DNA of 24,838 nt from positions 1 through 24,838 of the forward strand of contig PMKB01000129.1 of assembly GCA_003157595.1 (NCBI GenBank). The letters run 5' to 3'. Both the position numbers and the translations under genes were made by a program. A model generated the notes under the pieces. It had not been told where the DNA came from, made no database searches, and saw only the letters and a program-made list of their open reading frames with translations. The stretch's first letter is position 1; each line of letters begins with the position of its first letter. The DNA is from Solirubrobacterales bacterium. Lineage in GTDB: Bacteria > Actinomycetota > Thermoleophilia > Solirubrobacterales > Solirubrobacteraceae. Positions 1 to 8,656 of the stretch are shown here, one piece after another.

Positions 1-2
1 GC

Positions 3-1040
3 GTCGTGCTTACGCACGCGCTCGAGGAGGGACGCATCGCGGCCGCGGCGCCCGACATCGAACGTCTGCTCGCCGACGCCCTCGGCCGCGACGCGTTGAT
101 CGCCGAGGGCGTCCCCCGCGACGATGCCGACGCTGAGGTGTGCGTGCGCGCCGTCGCGGCGCTCGGAATCCGCGCAGCGATCGTACCGCCGGAATTCCCG
201 GTCGCGCTGGCAGACCGGTTGCGCGCAGCCGGCGTCGAGCTGACACCCGATGAGGCGCTGTTCGTCGCGCGCCGCCGTCGCAAGAGCCCGGCCGAGATGG
301 CGGGCATCCGCCGCGCGTCCGAGGTCGCGCTTGCCGCGATGAGCGAGGCCGCGGCGATGCTCCGTGATGCGACGATCGACGGCGAGTCGCTCGTGCTCGG
401 CGGCGAGGTGCTGACGGCGGAGGCGGTCCGCGCACGCATTCGCGAGGTGTGCGCCCGCGGCGGCGCGCCCGCCCCCGCGGACATCATGGTCAAGCCGATG
501 GGCCCGGATGCCGCCGTCGGCCACGAGTCGGGTGCCGGGCCGCTGCCCGCGCACACGCCGATCGAGATCGACCTGTGGCCGCGAGACGAGCGCTCCGGGT
601 GCTGGTCGGACATGACGCGCGCGTTCGTTCGTGGCGATATCAGCGACGCGATCGCGGGGATTCACGAGCTGGTGCTCGACGCTCACGAGCGGGCCTGCAG
701 CGCGGTCCGGCCCGGCGCCACCGGGGTCGAGCTGTACGACCTCGCCTGCGAGGTATTCGAAGCCGCGGGGCATCCGACGCAGCGCACGAAGGCGCCCGGC
801 GAGACGCTGCGCGAGGGCTTCTACTTCAGCCTCGGCCACGGCGTTGGCCTCGAGGTTCACGAGCCGCCGATTCTCGGCCGCGGCGATTCAAGCCCGCTGC
901 TCAGCGGCGACGTAATCGCAGTCGAGCCCGGAACTGTGGACCCCGCCGTCGGGGGCACGCGCGTCGAGGATCTGCTGCTCGTGACCGACGACGGCAGCGA
1001 GTGCCTGACCGGCTCGTTTCCCTACGACCTCATACCGTAG
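3..1040 (+). CDS. M24-family metallopeptidase (Xaa-Pro aminopeptidase-like), 5' end outside the window
   Basis: Predicted cytosolic dinuclear-metal peptidase that removes N-terminal residues next to proline (creatinase/aminopeptidase P fold). Counting from the GTG at position 6, the five metal ligands of the pita-bread fold are visible: D189 in IEIDLWP, D202 in WSDMTRAF, H278 in SLGHGVGLEVHEPP, E307 in VEPGT and E321 in TRVEDLLL. A second histidine, H285, follows the first. The frame is still open at the window edge and the protein begins inside what looks like the creatinase-type N-terminal domain. Roughly 40-50 residues are therefore probably upstream of position 1, and the GTG at 6 need not be the start. 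Substrate is not predictable. Family is secure, exact peptidase type is not. Confidence 0.9.
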   Translation, partial: VVLTHALEEGRIAAAAPDIERLLADALGRDALIAEGVPRDDADAEVCVRAVAALGIRAAIVPPEFPVALADRLRAAGVELTPDEALFVARRRRKSPAEMAGIRRASEVALAAMSEAAAMLRDATIDGESLVLGGEVLTAEAVRARIREVCARGGAPAPADIMVKPMGPDAAVGHESGAGPLPAHTPIEIDLWPRDERSGCWSDMTRAFVRGDISDAIAGIHELVLDAHERACSAVRPGATGVELYDLACEVFEAAGHPTQRTKAPGETLREGFYFSLGHGVGLEVHEPPILGRGDSSPLLSGDVIAVEPGTVDPAVGGTRVEDLLLVTDDGSECLTGSFPYDLIP

Positions 1041-1213
1041 CCGCGAACGCTCACCCGAAGCGCTCGCTGACGGATTCGCTGGTCAACAACCACACGGGCA
1101 GGACCGAGGAGCCGGCAAAGCAGAGCGGTACGGCCGCCTCGAGTTTCATGCGTCGCCGCGGATCGAATCGGCGATCCACCGTGGCCGCCGCGGTGGCGCG
1201 ATAATCCTGGCTC

Positions 1214-1969
1214 GTGGGCGGTGTCGTGCTATGGGACTTCGACGGGACGCTGGCGTGGCGGCCCGGCCTGTGGGGTGGCTGCGTGCTCGAGGTTCTCGAC
1301 GAGCTGGCGCCCGGCCACACCGCCGAGCTGGAGAAGGTGCGCGCCGTCTTGAAGGGCGGCTTCCCGTGGGACCGCCACACGGAGCCCCACCCGCACCTGT
1401 CGAGCCCGGACGCGTGGTGGGAAACCGTCACGCCGCTGTTGAGTCGCGCGATCCGCGGGTGTGTCGAGGAGGCGCGGGTGCCCGAGCTCGCACACGCCGT
1501 CCGCCTGCGCTTCATCGACGCTTCGAAGCAGTGGCGGGTCTTCGACGACACGCGCTCGGCGCTTGGTACCACGGCTTCCACGGGCTGGCGCAACGTGGTT
1601 CTTTCCAATCACGTGCCCGAGCTCTCGACGCTGGTCGCGCAACTCGGCCTGGGCGACCTCGTGGAGCGGGTGTTCAGCTCGGCAACGACGGGCTACGAGA
1701 AGCCTCACCCGGAGGCCTTCCGAGTCGCGCTGCGAGCCTGCGGCAATCCCGCGCGCCGCTGGATGGTCGGCGACAACCCGATCGCAGACGTCGCCGGGGC
1801 GGAGGCGCTGGGCATACCCGCGATACTTGTTCGCACCAACGGAAGGGCCCGTCAAACGGCCAAGGACGTGGCCGCCGCGGCGAAGCTGATCGTGAGAACG
1901 TTTGCGGGTGACACTGGAGGAACCCGAGACCCCGCCCAAGCGACGCTCCTGAGCAAGGAGGAGACATGA
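1214..1969 (+). CDS. HAD-superfamily hydrolase (phosphatase-like)
   Basis: Predicted soluble phosphohydrolase of the haloacid dehalogenase superfamily, 251 residues. All four motifs are present: DFDGT at residues 8-12 (nucleophile D8, acid/base D10), S131-N132 in VVLSNH, K163 in GYEKPHPEAF, and GDNPIADVAGA from G186 with D187 and D192. The segment between motifs I and II is a helical cap of the C1 type. The GTG start lies eight bases after GATAAT (1200-1205), which fits a leaderless mRNA; no good ribosome binding site precedes it. The stop overlaps the next start as ATGA, so the downstream membrane protein is probably translationally coupled. Substrate unknown. Confidence 0.9.
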   Translation: MGGVVLWDFDGTLAWRPGLWGGCVLEVLDELAPGHTAELEKVRAVLKGGFPWDRHTEPHPHLSSPDAWWETVTPLLSRAIRGCVEEARVPELAHAVRLRFIDASKQWRVFDDTRSALGTTASTGWRNVVLSNHVPELSTLVAQLGLGDLVERVFSSATTGYEKPHPEAFRVALRACGNPARRWMVGDNPIADVAGAEALGIPAILVRTNGRARQTAKDVAAAAKLIVRTFAGDTGGTRDPAQATLLSKEET

Positions 1970-2133
1970 TCCAGGCACTGGTCAACACGATCTCCGTTCT
2001 CGCCGCCACGACGGGACACCGACGACACGGGGCGCTGATCGCGGTGATCGTTCTCGTCGTCATCGCCGGGCTCGCCTACTACGCTTGGCATCAACGCAAG
2101 CTGAGGCAGAGGGCCGAGCACGAGCGGCGCTGA
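1966..2133 (+). CDS. Small single-pass membrane protein (55 aa)
   Basis: Short reading frame of 55 codons that is easily missed. A strong ribosome binding site, AAGGAGG at 1955-1961, lies just before its ATG, and the ATG overlaps the stop of the HAD gene (ATGA). The protein has about 22 polar residues, a hydrophobic helix (roughly residues 22-40, ALIAVIVLVVIAGLAYYAW), and a basic, arginine-rich tail. This predicts one membrane span with the positive tail in the cytoplasm. No family is recognised. The coupling suggests it works with the HAD hydrolase, perhaps as an anchor, but that is inference. Confidence 0.7.
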   Translation: MIQALVNTISVLAATTGHRRHGALIAVIVLVVIAGLAYYAWHQRKLRQRAEHERR

Positions 2134-2233
2134 GCCTCGGTCAAACGGACCGGTGTGCCGTCGCGGTCGGCTCAAGTGACGCCCACTCGAGGTGGGAAGA
2201 TCCAAGCACCGACCCGAGAGAGGCAGGCTTTGC

Positions 2234-2854
2234 ATGAGCGGGACAGCGGAGTTCACGATTGGCAGCAAGGTTCTCTGCAGCGACGGCGTCTGTGGCGAGC
2301 TGACGCGCGTGGTTGTCGATCCCCTCGCCCGCGTGCTCACGCATCTCGTCGTCGACCCCCGCCATCGGAAGGAGACCCCGCGCCTTGTGCCCGTCGAGTT
2401 GGTCGAGTCGGCGGCCGCGGAGATCGAGCTGCAGTGCACGCTGACGGAGTTCAAGGCACTGGAAGCCGCACAGGAGACGCAGTTCCTGCCCGGGGCGACG
2501 GGAGAGTGGAGCTACGGGCAGGGCGAGATGTTCTCCTCCCCATACTTCGGACTCGGCCGGGGCATGCGCATCGCCACCACCTACGACCGCGTGCCGGTGG
2601 GCGAGGTGGAGGTCCGCCGCGGCGAGCGGGTGCACGCGACGGACGGCCCGATCGGACACGTCCGCGGCCTGGTGATCGATCCGAGCGATAACCACGTGAC
2701 CCACGTCCTGCTGGATGAGGGACACCTCTGGGGCCACAAGCGGGTGGCGATCCCGATCGGCGCCGTGAAGGACGTCGAGGAGGGCGTCCGGCTCGCACTC
2801 ACCAAGGACGAGGTTCGCGACCTGCCGCCGGTGGATGTGGATGTGCCCGGATGA
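2234..2854 (+). CDS. PRC-barrel domain protein
   Basis: A 206-residue protein with two PRC-barrel-like halves. The first (about residues 8-55, containing GSKVLCSDGVCGELTRVVVD) and the second (about residues 115-185, with RVHATDGPIGHVRGLVIDP and VTHVLLDEGHLW) share the pattern of a short barrel with GxxxGxVxxxxxDP turns and a VTHLVV/VTHVLL strand. PRC barrels occur in RNA-processing, photosynthetic and stress-related proteins, so the fold does not fix a function. The frame extends to a GTG at 2192, but ATG 2234 removes a low-complexity basic leader and begins directly before the first barrel. Probably cytosolic. A 7-bp inverted repeat at 2857-2863/2878-2884 follows the stop and may terminate this gene and the convergent one. 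Confidence 0.8.
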   Translation: MSGTAEFTIGSKVLCSDGVCGELTRVVVDPLARVLTHLVVDPRHRKETPRLVPVELVESAAAEIELQCTLTEFKALEAAQETQFLPGATGEWSYGQGEMFSSPYFGLGRGMRIATTYDRVPVGEVEVRRGERVHATDGPIGHVRGLVIDPSDNHVTHVLLDEGHLWGHKRVAIPIGAVKDVEEGVRLALTKDEVRDLPPVDVDVPG

Positions 2855-2906
2855 CCCGCGGCGCGCAGCGCCACTGACGCCGCGAGCCGCTCCGCGTGCA
2901 CACCGC

Positions 2907-3950
2907 CTACCCGGCGAGCAACGGATCTGGGGGCACGGCCCCTGTGGTGATGCCGAACGCCTCTGCGATCAACTCGTATGAACGCCGACGCGCGGCGTGA
3001 TCGAAGGTCATCGTGACTACGAGAACCTCGTCGGCGTCGTACTCCTCGGCCACATCCTGGAGTCCAGCTCGGACCACTTCCGGCGATCCGACGATGTCCC
3101 GGTGGCCGCGGTCCGTCCGGGCGGAGTCGCTGTGCTCCTCGAGGAATGCGAGGGCCGTCTCGACTGGGGGGAGCGGGATGATATGGCCAGTGTGGCGAAG
3201 CGCCGCGGTCATCCTTCGGCTCGACGCGAGCCGCTCAGCCTCCGCATCTGACTCCGCACAGATCGCGGACACCGCTATGGCCACGCGGGGCTCGGCGCGG
3301 CGCGGTGACGGCTCGAACTGCTCTCGGTAGCGCTTTGCGATCGGCGCGCCCGAGGCGCTGAAGAAATCCGCGAATGCATACGGAAGGCCTAGCTGCGCTG
3401 CCCACATGCCACTCTGAGGCGACGATCCGAGCAGCCAGACCTCAGGGCGCTCCGGTCCCCCAGGCAGTGCAGCAAGCCGCGCGAGCGAGTGCCCCGACGG
3501 AAAGTCATTTTCGAGGTACGCGAGCAGCTCGGCGAGTTGGCCGGGAAAGTCGTCGGGAGCCAACTGACGCCGGTCGCGCTGCAGCGCAAACATCGTCTGT
3601 GGATCGCTGCCCGGCGCGCGGCCGAGCCCGAGATCGATTCTCCCCGGGTAGAGGCCGCACAATGCGGCGAAGTTCTCCGCCACCTTCAGCGGGCTGTAGT
3701 GGGGGAGCATCACGCCACCACTTCCGACTCTGATCCGAGCGGTGCGCGCGGCGATCGCCGCGATCAGAACCTCCGGGCTCGCCCCGGCGATCATCGCGTG
3801 GCCGTGATGCTCGGCCACCCAGTAGCGGCCGTATCCGAGCTCCTCCGCGAGGATCGCCAGATCGACGGAGCGGCGCAGTGCGATCGCCCCGTCCGAGCCT
3901 TCCGAGACGGGCGATTGATCGAGTACGCCGAGACGAGGAGACCTGCTCAC
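2907..3950 (-). CDS. LLM-class flavin-dependent oxidoreductase (luciferase-like monooxygenase)
   Basis: Bacterial-luciferase-like TIM-barrel monooxygenase using reduced flavin (FMN or F420). The N-terminal strand LGVLDQSPVSEGSDG, followed by AEELGYGRYWVAEHHG and later RIDLGLGRAPGSDP, is typical of the MsnO8-like subgroup. The C-terminal half carries GSPEVVRAGLQDVAEEYDADEVLVVTM, the usual flavin-family tail. The frame is open to an ATG at 4070, but homologous proteins begin close to the LDQSP strand, so GTG 3950 (347 residues) is preferred and the extra 40 residues look non-coding. The gene converges with the PRC-barrel gene. Substrate cannot be inferred; F420 use would fit an actinobacterium but is not shown. 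Confidence 0.85.
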   Translation of the reverse strand: MSRSPRLGVLDQSPVSEGSDGAIALRRSVDLAILAEELGYGRYWVAEHHGHAMIAGASPEVLIAAIAARTARIRVGSGGVMLPHYSPLKVAENFAALCGLYPGRIDLGLGRAPGSDPQTMFALQRDRRQLAPDDFPGQLAELLAYLENDFPSGHSLARLAALPGGPERPEVWLLGSSPQSGMWAAQLGLPYAFADFFSASGAPIAKRYREQFEPSPRRAEPRVAIAVSAICAESDAEAERLASSRRMTAALRHTGHIIPLPPVETALAFLEEHSDSARTDRGHRDIVGSPEVVRAGLQDVAEEYDADEVLVVTMTFDHAARRRSYELIAEAFGITTGAVPPDPLLAG

Positions 3951-4240
3951 GCCGTCGTCGAGTCTGACACAGCGCACACCGTCGCCCACAATCGCGACGG
4001 GTGCCGACTCTGACAATCCGCGCCACCCGCGATGAACCGCATCACGGCTCGCGTCGTCTGACACCTTCAACGCGGTCGATCGCTCGGTCGAAGACGTGCC
4101 TGCTTTGGCGGATCGCCCGTGAGACGGCGGACCGGGAGATTCTTATGCAAGAACGCGCGGCGCGGCCTCACCTCGCACGCTCCGGCGAGTTTGCCGCAGC
4201 ACCTCATCCCAAGATGAGACCGAACATCCACGCACCCGAG

Positions 4241-4314
4241 TGCCCCCGGCAGGATTCGAACCTGCGACATTCGGATTAGAAGTCCGATGCTCTATCCAGC
4301 TGAGCTACGGGGGC
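4241..4314 (-). tRNA. tRNA-Arg (anticodon UCU)
   Basis: A complete cloverleaf can be folded on the minus strand: acceptor GCCCCCG/CGGGGGC, D-arm GCTCAGCTGGATAGAGC, anticodon stem TCGGA/TCCGA with loop CTTCTAA (anticodon TCT), T-arm GCAGG-TTCGAAT-CCTGC, and discriminator A at 4241. The 3' CCA is not encoded. It reads AGA, a rare arginine codon in a GC-rich genome. It stands between the divergently placed flavin oxidoreductase and the serpin. Confidence 0.97.
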
Positions 4315-4366
4315 GCTGGGACATCTTCTCGAACGCCGGGGACGAGCGGTAAACGGACCGGACTGA

Positions 4367-4443
4367 TTGGCGGCCGCCGCCTGGCCGGTAGCGTGTTCGG
4401 TATGGACGAGGTCTCAACCGCCCGCGCGGCTGCCGATGTGTGA
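4367..4443 (+). promoter_or_regulatory. Putative promoter and 13-codon leader ORF of the serpin gene
   Basis: TTGGCG (4367-4372), a 16-base spacer and TAGCGT (4389-4394) resemble a sigma-70-type promoter. Seven bases later an ATG (4402) opens a 13-codon frame, MDEVSTARAAADV. Its TGA (4441-4443) overlaps the serpin GTG (4440-4442). This would give a leaderless leader peptide coupled to the serpin start, which has no clear ribosome binding site of its own. Sequence match only; the leader could be accidental. Confidence 0.3.
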
Positions 4444-5706
4444 GCTCCCGGATGCGCGCTAGACGCCTCGGCGCTCTCGCGCTCGCGGGAGCGCTCGCGC
4501 TCGCTGGTCTTGCCGGTCTTGCCGGCGGGGCGGCTGCGTCGGCCAGGGCGCCAGAGAACCGCGCCGCCGCCACGACGGCAGCGAGCGCGGAGAACGCGTT
4601 TGCGCTGGATTTGCTGCACCTCGTCGGCGGGAGCGCCAACGTCGTCTACTCCCCCTATAGCGTCGACACCGCGCTGACGATGGCCGGCGCCGGTGCGAAG
4701 GGGCCCACCGCCGCCCAGATCGACCACGTCCTCGGCGCTTCCTCCCCTGCCGGGGCGAGCGCGAACGCCGCCGCGCTTCGGCGCGCGATGGTAGCAGCGG
4801 CATCGAGCGGCGCCTCGGGGGCGCCCACGCTCGAGCTCGCGAACGCGCTGTGGATCCAGCGGGGCGTCACGCTCCAGACCCGATTCCTGACCGCGCTGAC
4901 CGACACCTTCGGTGCCCCGCCGCAGGACACCAACTTCAGCGGCGCGCCGGAGAGCGCGCGTCAGGCGATCAACGCGTGGGTGTCACAACACACCGCCAAA
5001 CTGATCGAGAACCTCCTCCCACAGGGGTCGGTGTCCGCCGCGACGGTCTTCGTGCTCGCCAACGCGATCTACCTGAAGGCCAACTGGGCCACGCCGTTTG
5101 ATCCGCGGCTGACCCACGCGGCGCCGTTCACAACTTCGACCGGCGGGCGGGTCAGCGTTCCCTTCATGTCGGCCGAGCGCGCCGCCTACCCCTACGCCTC
5201 GGCGTCCGACTACCAAGCGGTGGATCTCCCCTATCGCTCCTCATCCCTGTCGCTGCTGGCGATCCTCCCGACCGGCCAGTCGCTGACGGCGCTCGAGCCG
5301 ACCCTGAACGCGGGCGCGCTCGCATCGCTCGTCGCAGCGCTGCGCGTCCGGCGGGTCAACCTGCTGATGCCGAAGCTCCACCTGCACACGCAGACGTCGC
5401 TGAACGGCCCGCTGGAGAAGCTCGGCATGACCGACGCCTTCAGCTCCTCGGCCGACTTCAGCGGGATCACGACGAAGGTGCCGCTGCAGATCTCACTCGT
5501 CGAGCACGCCGCCGACCTGAAGATCGACGAGCAGGGCACCGTGGCCGCTGCCGCGACCGGAATCGTCGGCCCGACCGCGATCGCGCTGCCACCCGGCCCC
5601 ACCGGTCACGGTCAACCTCAACCACCCCTACCTGCTGCTGCTGCGTGACGACACGAGCGGAGCGATCGTGTTCGTCGCGCGCGTCGCCGATCCAAACGCA
5701 GCCTGA
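4440..5706 (+). pseudogene. Secreted serpin, frameshifted at the reactive-centre loop
   Basis: Serine-protease-inhibitor (serpin) family protein. An N-terminal signal peptide (basic start, then a long Ala/Leu/Gly core to about residue 34) predicts export. Serpin landmarks include NAFALDLLHLV, VVYSPYSVDTALTMAGAGAKG, FVLANAIYLKANW, DYQAVDLPYR and MPKLHLHTQTSL. The inhibitory hinge EQGTVAAAATG starts at E364. In the frame from 4440 translation then runs into a Pro/Gln-rich tail and stops at 5648. The conserved serpin C-terminus (VNLNHPYLLLLRDD, then SGAIVFVARVADP) lies intact in the +1 frame from about 5605 to the TGA at 5704-5706. A one-base insertion near 5589-5604, in a C/G run, explains this. 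It could be a real mutation, a sequencing indel or, less likely, programmed shifting. If repaired, P1 would be about Ala380, suggesting an elastase- or subtilisin-like target. Confidence 0.85.
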
Positions 5707-5767
5707 GCCGCCGGCGGCCGCCATCCAGTTCGATCTGCGGCGGCGTGCGCGGCTATCGTCGTGTCTG

Positions 5768-6211
5768 ATGGAGCGCGAGAGAGATCTCAATTGGTTCGCC
5801 CTCCGGCAGGCGATCCGGTTGCACACGCTCGCCTACCGCGCGACCTTCGGCCTCGTCGGCCATCGGTTCCGGGGCGGACCGCCGATGCTGCTGCTCGACC
5901 ATGTCGGCGCCAGGAGCGCCATCAAGCGAACGACGCCGCTGGTCTACCTCCGCGACGGTGAGAATGTCGTACTGATCGCGTCCAAGGGCGGCTACCAGCG
6001 TCATCCGGCGTGGTTTCACAACCTTCAGGCACACCCCTGCACGACCGTCCAGATCGGCTCGCTGAACCGGGCTGTTCGGGCCCGAGTCGCCGATCCGGAC
6101 GAACGGGCCAGACTGTGGCCGAAAGCGGTCGAGGTCTACCCAGGGTATGAGACGTATCAGCAGCGCACCGACCGTGAGATCCCGCTCGTGATCCTCGAGC
6201 CGCGGCGCTGA
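5768..6211 (+). CDS. Deazaflavin (F420)-dependent nitroreductase family protein (DUF385)
   Basis: A 147-residue split-barrel protein of the actinobacterial Ddn/DUF385 family, which binds coenzyme F420 and reduces nitro compounds, quinones or other acceptors. Diagnostic stretches are TTPLVYLRDGENVVLIASKGG (about residues 56-76), HPAWFHNLQAHPCTTVQIG, and the tail VYPGYETYQQRTDREIPLVIL. The start ATG 5768 begins at MERERDLNW; upstream in-frame sequence is non-coding in character. TATCGT at 5754-5759 lies eight bases before the ATG, consistent with a leaderless transcript. Likely cytosolic. Natural substrate is unknown. Confidence 0.88.
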   Translation: MERERDLNWFALRQAIRLHTLAYRATFGLVGHRFRGGPPMLLLDHVGARSAIKRTTPLVYLRDGENVVLIASKGGYQRHPAWFHNLQAHPCTTVQIGSLNRAVRARVADPDERARLWPKAVEVYPGYETYQQRTDREIPLVILEPRR

Positions 6212-6327
6212 GGTCGCACCAGGACACGCGCGCTCGCGCGATCTCGGCGCCCACTACGCTCGCGCGCTGCACGGGCCCCCCGGCGGCCGCGGAGGCCTGA
6301 TCATGCGGCGTCCGCGAGGATGACCGT

Positions 6328-7212
6328 GTGAGCTCCCTGAACGAGTCCGCGGTGGTGGCGCGGGCGGTGGCGGCGGCGAGCGGTGTCGCTGCGCTGCACG
6401 GCCTGCGCTGCGAGGAGGCCATCGTGATCAGCGACGCGAACAACGTGCTCGTCCATCTGCGCCCGGCGCCGGTGGTCGCGAGGGTCGCGACGCTGATGTC
6501 CCTGATCCGCCCGGGCGGCGGCGGCGAGGCCCTGGAGCGAGAGCTGGCTGTATCCGAATTCCTGCTCAGCCGCGGAGTTCCGGCGATCTCGCCGAGTCGC
6601 GAGTTGCCGCCTGGACCGCATCGGGAGGACGGCCTCTGGCTCACGTTCTGGGAGCACGTCGAACCTGTCGCCTCGCAGCCGGCCGATCTGGAGGAGGCTG
6701 CTCGTGCGCTCGCAGAGCTTCATACGATCCTCGCCGGCTGCACGCTTGAGCTGCCACTGCTTGAACCCGTGGCGCAGGAACTACCGCGCGTGCTTGCCGC
6801 GCTCGCGAGCGCGGGCATCGCCGATGGAGATCTCGCGCTGCTGCGCCAGGCGCTCGGGCTGGTCCTCTCGCGCCTGGCCGACGGCGGGCTCCCGCTGCAG
6901 GTCGTCCACGGCGACGCCCACACGGGCAACCTGCTGCGTACGGGAGACGGATTGGTGTGGACCGACTACGAGGACGCCTGCGTGGCGCCGGTGGCGTGGG
7001 ATCTCGCCTGCCTGTGCGTGCCTCTCGGCGCGTTCGCGGACGCCGCGCTGGACGCTTACGGCGGCGGCCTTGGCGAAGCCGAGCTCGAGCCGTTCCTCGA
7101 CGCTCGCGCGCTGCACGCTGCCGTCTGGTGGTCCTGGCTCGCGCTGGCCGACGCCCGGCGGTCGGAGCGCGCGCAGTTCTGGCTGCAGTGGTGGCGCGAC
7201 CGCCTTGCGTAG
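6328..7212 (+). CDS. APH-fold phosphotransferase (aminoglycoside phosphotransferase family)
   Basis: Protein-kinase-like small-molecule phosphotransferase of 294 residues. The catalytic loop is HGDAHTGNLL (residues 194-203; D196 as base, N201 as metal ligand) and the DFG-equivalent is WTDYEDA with D213, followed by the family's VAWDLACL. GTG 6328 is preceded by GAGGA at 6316-6320 at suitable spacing. Members of this family phosphorylate aminoglycosides, choline, homoserine, sugars and others, so drug resistance should not be assumed. Stands alone between the nitroreductase and a secreted protein. Confidence 0.88.
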   Translation: MSSLNESAVVARAVAAASGVAALHGLRCEEAIVISDANNVLVHLRPAPVVARVATLMSLIRPGGGGEALERELAVSEFLLSRGVPAISPSRELPPGPHREDGLWLTFWEHVEPVASQPADLEEAARALAELHTILAGCTLELPLLEPVAQELPRVLAALASAGIADGDLALLRQALGLVLSRLADGGLPLQVVHGDAHTGNLLRTGDGLVWTDYEDACVAPVAWDLACLCVPLGAFADAALDAYGGGLGEAELEPFLDARALHAAVWWSWLALADARRSERAQFWLQWWRDRLA

Positions 7213-7267
7213 CGCGCGGCCAGGGCTGCGGTCGAGCCGCTTCCGGCTGCTTCGATACGGTCTGCGG

Positions 7268-7720
7268 ATGCCCAACCGCGGATCGCATCGCGCCCTGTTC
7301 GCGTCCGCCGCCGCCGCGCTCGCGTTCATCGGCGTCGCGAGCGCGCTCGCGCAGACGACGCCGATCCTCGCCGGCCCGTGGGTGCCCCACCAAAGTGGCT
7401 ACGGTCGTGCGCGACCGAGCAGGATCTTCAACGGCGGCGATCCCACCGGGCTCGTCACCCGCATCCACTGGACGAGTTGGGGCGGATCCAGGGCGATCGG
7501 CACGGGAACCTCCGACTACGTGGGTCCCACCCAGAGCGTGGCGACGGGTAAGCAGGAGTCGGCGCGGGTCGTCGCCTTCCATCTCGGGATCTGCCACGGA
7601 CGACGCGCCTACGACGCGATCGAGTGGTACTTCCCGCAACACGGCGACCGCTTCAACGGCGGCAACTACATCGACCCCTGCACCGGCACCTACTACCAGG
7701 ACGGGAAACCGCAGCCCTGA
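7268..7720 (+). CDS. Small secreted protein of unknown function
   Basis: A 150-residue protein with a clear signal peptide: basic MPNRGSHR, then the hydrophobic LFASAAAALAFIGVASALA, with likely cleavage after ALA at about residue 29. The mature part is rich in Gly, Trp and Tyr and has two cysteines (LGICHGRR and IDPCTGTYY) that could form a disulfide. No catalytic motif or named family is recognised. TACGGT (7256-7261) sits six bases before the ATG, a leaderless-type arrangement, and no ribosome binding site is visible. The APH gene ends 55 bases upstream. Confidence 0.75.
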   Translation: MPNRGSHRALFASAAAALAFIGVASALAQTTPILAGPWVPHQSGYGRARPSRIFNGGDPTGLVTRIHWTSWGGSRAIGTGTSDYVGPTQSVATGKQESARVVAFHLGICHGRRAYDAIEWYFPQHGDRFNGGNYIDPCTGTYYQDGKPQP

Positions 7721-7790
7721 CGAATGTAGTGGGCTCGTGTGCGGGCTTGGCGCGGCAGACGCGGCGACTACCGGGGCGCGCGCGTGCTGC

Positions 7791-8543
7791 CTACCACAGC
7801 GTGTAGCCCCCGTCGATCACGAGCACCGAGCCGGTCATGAAGCTCGACGCGTCGCTGGCGAGATAAACCAGCGAGGGCCCGAGTTCTTCCGGGAGCGCGT
7901 AGCGCTGCATCGGCGCGTCCTCGATCCAATGGCGCCGGAACTCGGGCCGGTCGACGGGCGCCATCTCCGTCTTGACGTAGCCCGGGGCGAGCGCGTTGAC
8001 GCGCACCCCGAACGGTGCCCACTCGGCAGCCAGAGATCTCGTGAGCTGGTGGACCGCAGCCTTCGAGGCGTTGTACGCCGGCTGCATCTGGGGGCGGTTG
8101 ACCACGATCCCGGAGAGCGACCCGATGTTCACGATGACGCCGGCGCCACGCTCGACCATCTGCGCGCCGACGGTGCGGCTGCAGCGCCAGAGCCCGTCGA
8201 CGTTCACGTCCCACACGGCACGCCACTCGCGGTCGGGCACCTCGAGCGCCGGCCCGTGGAAGCAGACACCGGCGTTGTTGACCAGCACATCGACCGGCCC
8301 GAGCTCCGCCGTCACGCTCTCGAGCATCGCCGAGACGCTCGCAGAATCCGTAACGTCGGTGGCGACGGCGATCGCGCCCAGCTCGCCCGCGACGCGTTCG
8401 GAGCGTGCCTGGTCGCGTGCCGCGATCACCACGCGCGCACCGGCTTCACTCAGCGCGCGGGCGAATGTGTGGCCGAGGCCGCGGTTACCGCCGGTGACGA
8501 CAGCGACCTTGCCGTCGAGGCGAAAGCTGTCGAGCACCGTCAT
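7791..8543 (-). CDS. Short-chain dehydrogenase/reductase (SDR)
   Basis: Classical SDR oxidoreductase of 250 residues acting on a carbonyl/hydroxyl pair with NAD(P)H. The cofactor loop is TGGNRGLG (17-24), the structural motif NNAG is at 89-92, and the catalytic residues are S142, Y157 and K161 (YNASK). ARDQAR after the second strand (about 42-47) places an arginine where NADP-preferring enzymes often have a basic residue. The C-terminus VLVIDGGYTLW is typical of FabG-like and glucose-dehydrogenase-like members. ATG 8543 is preceded by AAGGAG. Convergent with the secreted protein gene. Exact substrate unknown. Confidence 0.92.
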   Translation of the reverse strand: MTVLDSFRLDGKVAVVTGGNRGLGHTFARALSEAGARVVIAARDQARSERVAGELGAIAVATDVTDSASVSAMLESVTAELGPVDVLVNNAGVCFHGPALEVPDREWRAVWDVNVDGLWRCSRTVGAQMVERGAGVIVNIGSLSGIVVNRPQMQPAYNASKAAVHQLTRSLAAEWAPFGVRVNALAPGYVKTEMAPVDRPEFRRHWIEDAPMQRYALPEELGPSLVYLASDASSFMTGSVLVIDGGYTLW

Positions 8544-8656
8544 TGGCGGCTGGGCTCCTTGATCTCGGGGGTTGGGTGGGTGCCGGCAGCACCTGGTTCG
8601 TGCCTCTGCATTGTGCTCAATCGGGGCGATGCGTTTGCCTGCGCGAGCCGCAGCTC

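Noticed and set aside
5589..5604. Programmed +1 frameshift in the serpin
   Set aside because: No convincing slippery site with a stop or stimulatory structure. A one-base indel in a C/G run explains it, though the idea is not fully excluded.
6328..7212. Aminoglycoside resistance gene
   Set aside because: The fold is APH-like, but the family covers many substrates and nothing in context indicates antibiotic resistance.
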